DNA of 64,000 nucleotides from Thermogutta sp039793925 (GTDB lineage: Bacteria; Planctomycetota; Planctomycetia; Pirellulales; Thermoguttaceae). The notes beneath the pieces were generated by a model. That model saw only the letters and a program-made list of their open reading frames with translations. It was not told the origin of the DNA and did no database searches. Of the stretch, positions 1-8,243 are shown piece by piece (position 1 is the first letter of the stretch; every line of letters begins with the position of its first letter). Position numbers and translations under genes: made by a program. The stretch covers positions 1 to 64,000 of the forward strand of contig NZ_JBAMME010000226.1 in assembly GCF_039793925.1 (NCBI RefSeq), given 5' to 3'.

Positions 1-1
1 C

Positions 2-52
2 ATCGGAGCCGATGAATGGATTGAACAATATCCGTTTCGAAAAAGCAATTGA
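2..52 (+). CDS. possible 3' end of an upstream gene (partial)
   Basis: The first 51 bases read as 16 codons ending in TGA at 50-52 (IGADEWIEQYPFRKSN). The composition is protein-like and there is no earlier stop in this frame, so it may be the C-terminus of a gene that starts outside the window. It is too short to assign a family. Positions 53-103 form the short spacer before the sialidase. Confidence 0.25.
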   Translation: MGADEWIEQYPFRKSN

Positions 53-103
53 AGTAGTTGCTATACTCGCTTGATTACCTTAGCAATTGAAAGATGGTTA
101 CCC

Positions 104-1276
104 ATGAACACATGTTTGGTTCGCATACTGATTATTTCCTTTTGCACATTCTTGCGGCAGGAAAGGTTATGCGTGCTTTTTACCTTATTGTTTAGCTTCA
201 TCCTGTGCGGACCATATTCTGCGCAGGCCGATGAAACGGGCTTACACCATGTGACAGTATTTACATCTGGGGAAGCTGGGTACCACACGATCAGGATTCC
301 CGCCCTAGAAGTGGCTCCCGACGGTACGCTCCTGGCTTTTGCGGAAGGCCGTCGGAACAGCATTGCGGACCCGGGTGAGCCCGGTCAGGAGATTGACTTG
401 CTATTAAAAACCAGTCGTGACGGTGGCCGCACATGGTCGCCCGTGCGGGTGGTAGAACACGCTGGTCCGCAGTGGTCCTCAGCCAATCCTGCCACGGTAG
501 TGGACAAAACCACGGGGCGCATCTGGATTTTTTACATTCGCTGTGCGCCGGGAGCGAATACACACAGTGCCCGCCCAGGTTCACGCGACGTTCTCAACCT
601 CGTGCGATTTAGCGACGACAACGGGAAACACTGGTCGGAGCCCGTCGATTTGACCCCGATTGCCCGAGATATGGCGGACAAGGAATGGGGCATCAGCGTA
701 CCGGGACCGGGAGGCGGAGTTCAAATATCTTCAGGAAGGCTCGTCATTCCGATGTGGCGTTACCGGCCCTTCCGGGATTTCGTTGTATTCAGCGACGACC
801 ATGGGACAACCTGGCAAAGGGGCGCGTTTGTGCCCGGTGACTCTGGCCTGGACGAGTGTCAGCTCGTGGAACTGGTAGACGGGAGACTTGCCCTGGACAT
901 GCGGCAGGAGAACGGGCCCCATCGTTGGATCAGTTTCAGTCGGGACGGTGGCCAAACGTGGTCCGAGCCTCGGCCCGGACAGCAGGTCACTCCCGTGTGC
1001 TGTGCCGTAGAAAGGTGGACGTCGGTGAAGAGGAGCGACGATCGCAATCGCATTGCATGGACGGGTCCACGTGGTCCCGGGCGGAATAACCTCACGCTCT
1101 GGATTAGCTATGACGAACTGGGGACGTTTCAAAATCCCCGCCTGATAAGCGAGGGCCCAGGGGCTTATTCCGACCTGGCGGTCCTCACCGATAAGAGCCT
1201 CGGTATCTTATGGGAAAAGGCGTACCGGGAAATCGTTTTCACCGCGGTACCCCTGTCTTGGGCGGAGCCCCGCTAA
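104..1276 (+). CDS. secreted sialidase (GH33-type, BNR/Asp-box beta-propeller)
   Basis: A 390-aa exo-sialidase-like protein expected to release terminal sialic acids from glycoconjugates outside the cytoplasm. A long hydrophobic N-terminal signal (about residues 1-42) precedes the catalytic propeller. The RIP motif is at about 64-66 (TIRIPAL). Four Asp-boxes S-x-D-x-G-x-x-W lie at about 104, 170, 230 and 279 (SRDGGRTW, SDDNGKHW, SDDHGTTW, SRDGGQTW). ECQLVEL near 251-257 carries the expected glutamates, and AYSDLAV near 354-360 has the probable nucleophilic tyrosine. An in-frame TTG lies at 71; I prefer ATG 104 because the signal peptide follows directly. There is no partner for sialic acid catabolism in view, so its role may be scavenging or glycan trimming. 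The family call is firm; the exact substrate is inferred. Confidence 0.85.
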   Translation: MNTCLVRILIISFCTFLRQERLCVLFTLLFSFILCGPYSAQADETGLHHVTVFTSGEAGYHTIRIPALEVAPDGTLLAFAEGRRNSIADPGEPGQEIDLLLKTSRDGGRTWSPVRVVEHAGPQWSSANPATVVDKTTGRIWIFYIRCAPGANTHSARPGSRDVLNLVRFSDDNGKHWSEPVDLTPIARDMADKEWGISVPGPGGGVQISSGRLVIPMWRYRPFRDFVVFSDDHGTTWQRGAFVPGDSGLDECQLVELVDGRLALDMRQENGPHRWISFSRDGGQTWSEPRPGQQVTPVCCAVERWTSVKRSDDRNRIAWTGPRGPGRNNLTLWISYDELGTFQNPRLISEGPGAYSDLAVLTDKSLGILWEKAYREIVFTAVPLSWAEPR

Positions 1277-1448
1277 GCCATATGGGCGCGGTGACTGATA
1301 TTGATATAGAGAACTTCGCTAGAACACAATGAGTGACGTGTAAAACGCACTCACGATGGGAGTATTTCTGTGCCCACTGTGGTTCGCCACTGACATGAGA
1401 GGATTACAGCTCAGGTGAACGGGTTCCCACTGACCGGGAGGGTTGATC

Positions 1449-2510
1449 ATGAATGACGTTCGCAAGACAGACCGACGATGTTTTCTTGCCCGAGGGCTGG
1501 CAGGCGCGGCTGGTTTGGGGTTGGCTTATACGAGCATCGAGGAGGATATCCTTCGCGCGGCCGTAGCGGAAGGAAAGGCGCAACCCGCCTCAGCCACAGA
1601 GATCGTTCCACCGCCGACGCGACGGCCGGCGGAACCACTGCCCAGCCCTCTTCCCACCGGGAAAATCGGCAACGTCACAATCAGTCGCCTGATTATCGGA
1701 GGGAATCTAATCGGCGGTTGGGCCCACAGTCGCGACCTCATTTACGTGTCCCGGCTTTTCCGCGAATACAACACCGAAGCCAAGGTCTTCGAGACCCTGG
1801 ATCTTGCCATGGCCTGCGGAATCAACACGATCCAACTTGACCCGGCCTGCTGGGATGTGATTGCCAAATACAATCGGCACCGCAATCCTCCGATTCAAAC
1901 GATCGTGTGCGTTCCCGTCATACAAGACCGTGCCGAAATGAAACGTGTCATCGAGCAGCAGGTTGAGCGCGGGGCTACCTGCATTTACTCGCACGGCGGA
2001 TCGACGGATTCCCATTTCATGAACGGCGGTGGTCTTGATGCTCTTGCCCAAATGCTCGACTTGATCCATGAAACAGGCCGTCCAGCGGGAATTGGCTGTC
2101 ACTCGCTGGAGGTGGTTAAGGCATGCGAGAAAGAAAAACTACCTGTCGACTTTTACATGAAAACATTTCATTCGGATCGCTACTGGTCAGCGACGCCGCA
2201 GGAAAGGCGTCAAGAATTTGACTGGATGCGGGGCAATCCCAGCGACCATAACGCAAACAACGACAACATGTGGTGCAATAATCCAGAAGAGACAGCCACG
2301 TTCATGAAAACAGTGCAGAAACCCTGGCTGGCCTTCAAAGTGCTCGCTGCCGGGGCTATCCATCCGCAGCAGGGTTTTGCCTATGCCTTTCGCAACGGGG
2401 CCGATTTCATCGTGGTGGGAATGTTCGATTTTCAGGTGGAGATGGACGTGCGTTTGGCAATCGAGGCCATCAGCAAGGTGGGACAACGAGAGCGAGCTTG
2501 GCATGCGTGA
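1449..2510 (+). CDS. Tat-signal protein with aldo/keto-reductase-like TIM barrel
   Basis: A 353-aa protein with a twin-arginine leader (DRRCFLARGLAGAAGLG, residues about 8-24), so probably exported folded. The remainder resembles the barrel of planctomycete proteins annotated as aldo/keto reductase-like: ISRLIIGGNLIGGW, then alternating strand/helix segments, and a late GADFIVVGMFDF strand. I do not see a clear Asp-Tyr-Lys-His catalytic tetrad of classical aldo/keto reductases, so the activity is open. ATG 1449 is chosen over TTG 1443 because GGGAGG at 1437-1442 sits 6 bases upstream of it. It lies 228 bp before the corrinoid gene on the same strand, but whether it shares that pathway is unknown. 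Confidence 0.6.
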   Translation: MNDVRKTDRRCFLARGLAGAAGLGLAYTSIEEDILRAAVAEGKAQPASATEIVPPPTRRPAEPLPSPLPTGKIGNVTISRLIIGGNLIGGWAHSRDLIYVSRLFREYNTEAKVFETLDLAMACGINTIQLDPACWDVIAKYNRHRNPPIQTIVCVPVIQDRAEMKRVIEQQVERGATCIYSHGGSTDSHFMNGGGLDALAQMLDLIHETGRPAGIGCHSLEVVKACEKEKLPVDFYMKTFHSDRYWSATPQERRQEFDWMRGNPSDHNANNDNMWCNNPEETATFMKTVQKPWLAFKVLAAGAIHPQQGFAYAFRNGADFIVVGMFDFQVEMDVRLAIEAISKVGQRERAWHA

Positions 2511-2618
2511 TGTGATGCGGTGCCAAAACTAGCTCTCCGTTTGGATGCAGACCGATGAACGTTCGGGGGTCAACCACCCTTGGCAGGCGGTTGTCAAACC
2601 GGTTAATATTGGAAGCGC

Positions 2619-2665
2619 CCGGGAGTTGAGGGGAACACTGCCCGGCAAGGACGAAGATGAGTCCT
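2619..2665 (+). promoter_or_regulatory. two tandem hairpins in the leader of the corrinoid gene
   Basis: In the 228-bp spacer, CCGGG (2619-2623) can pair with CCCGG (2641-2645), and AGGAC (2648-2652) pairs with GTCCT (2661-2665) around an 8-base loop. The pair ends 73 bp before the ATG at 2739. This could be a structured leader. I do not see the conserved B12 box of a cobalamin riboswitch, so no ligand class is assigned. Confidence 0.3.
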
Positions 2666-2738
2666 GACACATCTGGTACGTCGGGCTCACTTGTTGACCG
2701 CATGACGAGTTTTGGCCCACAGCGACTCGGAGGGGTCC

Positions 2739-3401
2739 ATGAGCGATTACTCTAAACTTTACGATGCGATCGTCACCGGAGATCATCGAACGGCGGTGGA
2801 GGTAACGAAGGCCGCTCTGGAGGCCAATGTTGATCCTTCGGAGCTGATCTCCAAATACATGATCCCGGCAATGAACGAAGTAGGGCAGCGGTTTGCCTGC
2901 AACGAATACTTTGTCCCCGAGCTTCTCATTGCCGCCCGGGCTATGAAAGCGGCCTTGGAGCTCATCACCCCAAAACTAGCAGAAACGGGTGCCAAACGTA
3001 TTGGTCGGGTGGTGATTGGAACGGTGAAAGGCGACCTTCACGACATTGGGAAGAACCTAGTGGCCTCCATGCTGGAAGGGGCCGGATTCGAAGTCGTGGA
3101 CCTAGGGGTGGATGTGCCTCCTGAAAAGTTCGTGCAGGCTGCCCAGGAAAAGCCGGGCACGATTGTTGCAATGTCAGCCCTTCTCACCACCACCATGCTT
3201 AACATGAAAAACGTGATCGAGGCTCTTCAGCACAGTGGCCTGCGGGATAAGGTACGTGTGATGGTCGGCGGCGCTCCCATCACTCCCCAATTCGCGCAGC
3301 AGATCGGCGCCGACGGCTATGGTGAGAACGCTACCGAGGCCGTCGATGTCGCCCGAAAGCTCGCCGCTGAACTGGGGTCTGTTGCCGCTAGCACCAATTG
3401 A
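2739..3401 (+). CDS. methyltransferase-cognate corrinoid protein (MtaC/MtbC-like)
   Basis: A 220-aa cytoplasmic cobalamin carrier that shuttles methyl groups between two methyltransferases. The first ~90 residues are the helical cap domain of corrinoid proteins (ISKYMIPAMNEVGQRF, EYFVPELLIAARAMKAAL). The Rossmann B12 domain follows with the signature GTVKGDLHDIGKNLV near residue 95, whose His is the lower axial cobalt ligand. VVDLGVDVPPEKFV, MSALLTTTM and VMVGGAPIT are the other expected blocks. ATG 2739 follows GGAGGGG at 2729-2735. The next gene, 176 bp downstream, is a fused MetF-MetV, which suggests methyl transfer to or from tetrahydrofolate. No substrate-specific methyltransferase is present in this window. 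Confidence 0.88.
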   Translation: MSDYSKLYDAIVTGDHRTAVEVTKAALEANVDPSELISKYMIPAMNEVGQRFACNEYFVPELLIAARAMKAALELITPKLAETGAKRIGRVVIGTVKGDLHDIGKNLVASMLEGAGFEVVDLGVDVPPEKFVQAAQEKPGTIVAMSALLTTTMLNMKNVIEALQHSGLRDKVRVMVGGAPITPQFAQQIGADGYGENATEAVDVARKLAAELGSVAASTN

Positions 3402-3577
3402 TACCTGCCGACCAACGGTCTCTATGTGGCCAGCCGCTCGGCCTCTACGACTACGCGAAAGGGCTTCCAGCGGTTATGGTGGCGAAAAGTGCGAACCAGG
3501 CCGCTGGGCTTTTTGGTGCCCTCCGAAAACATGGAGGGCAAGGATTGGCGAACTCCCGTTTGCATCGGAGCTAAACC

Positions 3578-5215
3578 ATGACGGGCGGGACGACCGCTGA
3601 GCCGTCCGGTTTAAGTTTTCGGCAACTGCTGGAAAGCGGTGGTTTTCCTCTCGGGATAGAGATCGTCTCCACGCGAGGAATTCCATCCAATCCAGATGAG
3701 GCGCCGCCTGTCATTTTAGCCCGGGAACTGCTTTCCCATCCTCGTGTCGGATGGATTTCGATCACCGATAATCCCGGCGGCAATCCAATGTTACCGGCGG
3801 ATTGGATTGCCCAATTCCTGCCCAACCATCGAGACCGGATCGTCATCCACGTGACATGCAAGGACGCTAACCGCGCAGGTCTGGAAAGCCTCGCCTGGCG
3901 CCTGGCGGCCGAAGGACTCCGAAACGTGCTGGCACTTACGGGCGATTACCCCACCACGGGTTTCGGTGGCAAACCCCAGGGAGTGTTCGATCTGGACTCT
4001 GTCGGTTTAATCGCCCTACTGAAGGCAATGAATGAAGGGCTTATTGTCACGACTCGCCCGGGTAGACGTGACGCTCTTTCTCCAACACGATTCTACATCG
4101 GTTGTGCCGTTTCTCCCTTCAAGCGTTATGAACGTGAGTTGGTTCCACAATACTTCAAACTCGTGCGGAAAATCGCGACCGGGGCGGAATGGGTGATCAC
4201 GCAACTCGGCTACGATATGCGGAAATACCATGAAGTGAAACTCTTCCTCCAGGCAAGGGGGATTTCGGGCGTCCCAGTCATCGGTAATGTGTACCTTCTC
4301 ACTAAGACGGTCGCCAGACTTTTCCACGAGCGCCAACTTCCGGGATGTGTGGTCACAGACGAGCTATGGGAACTCTGCCAAAAGTACGCTTCCGGTCCTG
4401 ATCGGGGAAAGAGATTTTTCGCCGAGCTGGCCGCCAAACAACTTGCTGTGCTCCGCGGCCTGGGTTTCGCCGCGGGTTACCTTGGGGGAATCCACAAGCT
4501 GGAGTCTTTGGAGGAGGTTCTTCGCCATTTGGACTCTTTCGCTCCCGACGATTGGCGACAATTTTTAAAAGAAATTCGATTCTCGTTTCCTGACGAATTC
4601 TTCTTTTTTGAGCACGATCCCGAGACGGGGTTGAGCGAACCCGACAAAATCAATCGGGAATATCTTGAATCCCTGAAAAAACCGAGATGTTCCCGGTACG
4701 TCACGTGGGGATACCGCCTTTCCCGTTTGGTCCATCGAATTGCTTTTACAAGGGGCAAGGGGTTGTGGAATCTCGCGCAGAAACTCTACCAACGCTGGGC
4801 TGGCAAACCGCAGCCACCCGCTTCGGCTCGCCTTCTCTATGGTCTGGAAAAATTTTCCAAGTTCATGATGTATGGTTGTCAGGATTGTGGGGACTGCAGT
4901 TTACCGGATTGTGCCTACGTCTGCCCAAAACGCTGGTGCTCCAAGTGCAGCCGGAATGGGCCATGCGGGGGCTCCATGGATGGTCAATGCGAGCTTCGGG
5001 ATAAGGAATGCCTGTGGGCCATCGTCTATGAACGATTGAAAGCCTACGGAGAATCCGAAGAAATGCTCGCCGGGCCGCCGGTTTTATACAATGCAGAATT
5101 GGCTCACACTTCGTCCTGGGCAAACACCTATCTCAATCGCGACCATCACCGAACGGCTGAGAAAAGGGATCTCGGTCAAGATACTCTAGGTGGGGCAAAC
5201 ACGCATGGTCAATAA
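3578..5215 (+). CDS. metF: methylenetetrahydrofolate reductase fused to MetV-type zinc domain
   Basis: 545 aa. The N-terminal ~300 residues are the MetF TIM barrel that interconverts methylene-THF and methyl-THF with FAD: the catalytic Glu is in GIEIVST, HVTCKDANR is the folate/flavin loop, and LALTGDYPTTG is the canonical ALTGD block. The C-terminal part (about residues 431-477) has a dense cysteine set (GCQDCGDCSLPDC, VCPKRWCSKC, NGPCGG, QCELRDKECLW), matching the MTHFR C-terminal family known as MetV in acetogens. Most bacteria keep MetF alone, and acetogens carry MetV as a separate subunit, so the fusion is notable. Position after a corrinoid protein supports a role in methyl-group metabolism rather than only methionine synthesis. 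Its last 11 bases overlap the next gene. Confidence 0.88.
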   Translation: MTGGTTAEPSGLSFRQLLESGGFPLGIEIVSTRGIPSNPDEAPPVILARELLSHPRVGWISITDNPGGNPMLPADWIAQFLPNHRDRIVIHVTCKDANRAGLESLAWRLAAEGLRNVLALTGDYPTTGFGGKPQGVFDLDSVGLIALLKAMNEGLIVTTRPGRRDALSPTRFYIGCAVSPFKRYERELVPQYFKLVRKIATGAEWVITQLGYDMRKYHEVKLFLQARGISGVPVIGNVYLLTKTVARLFHERQLPGCVVTDELWELCQKYASGPDRGKRFFAELAAKQLAVLRGLGFAAGYLGGIHKLESLEEVLRHLDSFAPDDWRQFLKEIRFSFPDEFFFFEHDPETGLSEPDKINREYLESLKKPRCSRYVTWGYRLSRLVHRIAFTRGKGLWNLAQKLYQRWAGKPQPPASARLLYGLEKFSKFMMYGCQDCGDCSLPDCAYVCPKRWCSKCSRNGPCGGSMDGQCELRDKECLWAIVYERLKAYGESEEMLAGPPVLYNAELAHTSSWANTYLNRDHHRTAEKRDLGQDTLGGANTHGQ

Positions 5216-8096
5216 GCGTTCGCATCAAAGTTCCAATCCAGCCAAAAGCCGCAGGCACCAGGCCGAGACATCGCAACACTTTTCGGAAATCCTTACACCC
5301 GGCAATTTCCGGCAAATATCATTGGGTTGGTCCAAGCCTGTCGTCCAACTCGTCTTGGACTATCTGTGCCAGATCAACCCTCCGACTGACTGTGATAGCC
5401 TATGGGACCTTTCTCAACTGGCTATTGTCTTGCCGACGAGTTGGGCAGTTCGACGCCTCTTGGCCCAACTCGCTGAAAAAGCCCGAAGTCATGGCGTGGT
5501 CCTGCTTCCGCCAGACGTCATGACCGTAGGACAGCTCCCTGAACGCCTTTACTCCAGCGAAAAACCTCTTGCCAACGAGCCCACTTGCCTGCTCGGGTGG
5601 TGCATCGCGCTGCAAGAACTGGCATATCGAGATGAATCGGCCCTGCGCCGGCTTTTCCCTCATTGGACCCCCTCCCCGGAGCGCCAGCGGTGGCTTACGC
5701 TAGCTCAATCCCTCGCTCAGTTGAGGTACGACCTGAATGGTGGAGGATTCTCATTTCATGACGTCCTGCAAATTGCAATTCAACACGACTCTCAGTTTCC
5801 CGATCGCGGTAGATGGGAGACGCTCGCTTTACTGGAAAGGCTGTACCTCGAAACACTCGACCGGGAAGGCCTTTGCGACGTGGCGGCCGCACGTTTCGAA
5901 GCGCGTTCTCGTAATTCTTGCTGCCTTGACCGGGAGACCCTCCTTGTCGGACTTGTGGACCTCCCCCCCATTGTACGCCAGCTTTTGGGTCAGGTGCGAA
6001 ACCAAATCACGGTTTTGACAGTGGCTCCTAGGGAGTTCTCCGATCGTTTTGACGCGCTTGGCTGTTTGATCCCGGAATGCTGGCAGGAGCTCTCCCAATG
6101 TGTTCCCGATGATCGAATCACGCTCTGTCAACAGCCGGCGGACCAGGCGTACGCTGTGGTTCGGTTTTTGTCCCATTTGAATGAGCGATATGGGATCGAA
6201 GATATCACGGTGGGAGCGCCCGACGAGTCGCTTGTCCCCTTGATTGTGGATGCTCTCGAGCACCACGGGTTACCCGCTCGGTACGGTCCTGGCCGTCCCG
6301 TAATTCGCACTTCCGTATGGGCACTCCTCGAAGCGCTGAGTGGTTTTCTGGAGCAAAAAACTGCCGAAGCGTTCGGTTCGCTTCTCCGACACCCGACGGC
6401 AGAACGGTGGCTGGCTCGCCAAATCGGCAGAAAGATTGATCTCCTCACCGAGTACGATACCTGGTGTAGCCAGCGGCTCCCGCTTCTCATGGACGAGCAC
6501 GATATGGAACGGGAAAAAAACTCCGTCAAAGAAGCATGGCAATATCTCTGGCAGCGTTTCCCGCCCCACACCTGGACTTGTGTTCAACCGATCTCAGAGT
6601 GTGCGGAACGGCTCCGCGACATTCTCCTCGAATTCTATGGGCCTGTGCTGGATACCGCACGCCAGCCGGCCGAAAGCAATTCCGAAGCAAAGGCAGAGAC
6701 CCTCGAAGTCTGTGGCACCATCGTGGAAACCCTTGGGGAGTGGCTGCAGGTACCCGAGAGAGTACAAAGTGCACTGGGATGGCAGACCACGCCCGGCGAG
6801 TTGCTGCGGTGGGTTCGGTCCCATCTGGCCAGTACTCGTATCCCGGCACCATGGAACGGACCTTCGCTGGAGATTATGGGATGGCTTGATGTAGCCTGGG
6901 ATGATGCTCCGGTGACTGTTTTGACCAGCATCAATGAGGGCTTTGTTCCCTCGACCACGCAGGGCGAGATGTTTTTGACGGCCGAACTGAGGGAGTGGTT
7001 GCAACTGGAGCCAAGTGCCCGGCGTATCGCCCGAGATGCTTACCTGCTTAGCCTAATCACTTCCAGTCGCGAGGAATTCCATATTGTCGTGGGCCGGCAG
7101 GACACGGAAGGGAATCCGCTTTTTCCGAGCCGGTTTCTCTTTTCTTGCGATGACAAGAGGATGGTGAAACGGGTATCACGCTTCTTCGCCGGTGTGGAGG
7201 GTCCGCCACGTCGACCACCGCGATGGCACAAACATTCCACGAATCGCGATGCACTCGCACCTCCTGCACCGACTGTGATGGTGGCCTTTTCGGAAATCCG
7301 TGTGACTCAGTTTCGTGATTATCTTGCCTGTCCCTACCGGTTTTATTTGCGGCATGTGCTTCAGTTGGGGACGCTCTCTGACGACGTGGAGGAGTTGGAT
7401 CCACTCAGCTTCGGAAGCCTGGCTCACAGGGTGCTTTGTCAATTCGCCCGATCTAAATACCGAATCAGCACCAATCCCGACGAAATCGCTGAGTTCCTCA
7501 TACGCGCATTGGATCATACGATTGAGAAAATCCTAGCGCACACTCCCCGGCCTTCCGTACCACTTCAGCTCGAGCAGCTCCGCGAGCGATTCCGGGCTTT
7601 TGCGAGTTTTCAGGCCTCCCATGCGCAGGAATGGGAGATCCTCCACTCCGAGTACACGCCCGCCCAAAAGGTTACGTTAGTTGTCGATGGTGAACCCGTG
7701 ACCCTCATCGGCCGAATCGATCGCATCGATCGCCGGCGAGATGGTTCGGAATTCCTGATCATCGATTACAAAATCAGTGAAGATCCAGCGCCGCCAGAAA
7801 AAACTCACCGCCGGCGTCAAGAAAGCGTGGTCAAGTGGGTTGACTTGCAACTGCCGCTCTATCGCCATCTGGCCAAATCGGTCATCAGGTGCACACCAGT
7901 CAAATTAGGTTACATCATTCTTCCCAAGGACATCCAGCAAACCGGCCTCTACCAAGCACCTTGGAGCGATGAAGAACTGGCGGACGCGGATGCCACAGCG
8001 GAAGAAGTCATCCGGAGTATTCGGCAGGGAATCTTCTGGCCACCGAACAAGGATGCTGAGGGGCAGTTTCCGGATCTCTTCCCCATTCTCCCCTGA
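5205..8096 (+). CDS. AddB-like protein with C-terminal PD-(D/E)XK nuclease
   Basis: 963 aa. The C-terminal ~270 residues are a PDDEXK_1/RecB-type nuclease: VTQFRDYLACPYRFYLR near 700-715, FGSLAHRVL near 740, and the metal-site strands GRIDRIDRR (about 836) and IIDYK (about 853). The N-terminal two thirds resembles the helicase-like scaffold of AddB (LAIVLPTSWAVRRLLAQLAEKA; ITVGAPDESLVPLIVDALE), but I find no Walker A GxGKT. The C-terminal Cys cluster of the AddB iron-sulfur site also seems absent. It is probably a DNA end-processing or repair nuclease whose motor is inactive or supplied by a partner. ATG 5205 overlaps metFV by 11 bp, with AGGTGGGG at 5188-5195 as ribosome site, so the genes are co-transcribed. 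No addA is nearby. Confidence 0.75.
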   Translation: MVNKRSHQSSNPAKSRRHQAETSQHFSEILTPGNFRQISLGWSKPVVQLVLDYLCQINPPTDCDSLWDLSQLAIVLPTSWAVRRLLAQLAEKARSHGVVLLPPDVMTVGQLPERLYSSEKPLANEPTCLLGWCIALQELAYRDESALRRLFPHWTPSPERQRWLTLAQSLAQLRYDLNGGGFSFHDVLQIAIQHDSQFPDRGRWETLALLERLYLETLDREGLCDVAAARFEARSRNSCCLDRETLLVGLVDLPPIVRQLLGQVRNQITVLTVAPREFSDRFDALGCLIPECWQELSQCVPDDRITLCQQPADQAYAVVRFLSHLNERYGIEDITVGAPDESLVPLIVDALEHHGLPARYGPGRPVIRTSVWALLEALSGFLEQKTAEAFGSLLRHPTAERWLARQIGRKIDLLTEYDTWCSQRLPLLMDEHDMEREKNSVKEAWQYLWQRFPPHTWTCVQPISECAERLRDILLEFYGPVLDTARQPAESNSEAKAETLEVCGTIVETLGEWLQVPERVQSALGWQTTPGELLRWVRSHLASTRIPAPWNGPSLEIMGWLDVAWDDAPVTVLTSINEGFVPSTTQGEMFLTAELREWLQLEPSARRIARDAYLLSLITSSREEFHIVVGRQDTEGNPLFPSRFLFSCDDKRMVKRVSRFFAGVEGPPRRPPRWHKHSTNRDALAPPAPTVMVAFSEIRVTQFRDYLACPYRFYLRHVLQLGTLSDDVEELDPLSFGSLAHRVLCQFARSKYRISTNPDEIAEFLIRALDHTIEKILAHTPRPSVPLQLEQLRERFRAFASFQASHAQEWEILHSEYTPAQKVTLVVDGEPVTLIGRIDRIDRRRDGSEFLIIDYKISEDPAPPEKTHRRRQESVVKWVDLQLPLYRHLAKSVIRCTPVKLGYIILPKDIQQTGLYQAPWSDEELADADATAEEVIRSIRQGIFWPPNKDAEGQFPDLFPILP

Positions 8097-8243
8097 ATTC
8101 CCTTGCTCGTCTACGAAGCGAATGTCGTGGACGTCCACGGTCGCAATTGGCCGCCGTCCGTGTTCCGGCCTATACTAAAAAAGGGGTAGGAAGGGGAAAT
8201 TGTTCAACTCGCCCTAATAGCTATTCTGAAGGGTGACTGCAGG

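Noticed and set aside
2511..2738. cobalamin riboswitch upstream of the corrinoid gene
   Set aside because: Expected from context, but the conserved B12 box and core segments could not be found in the right order.
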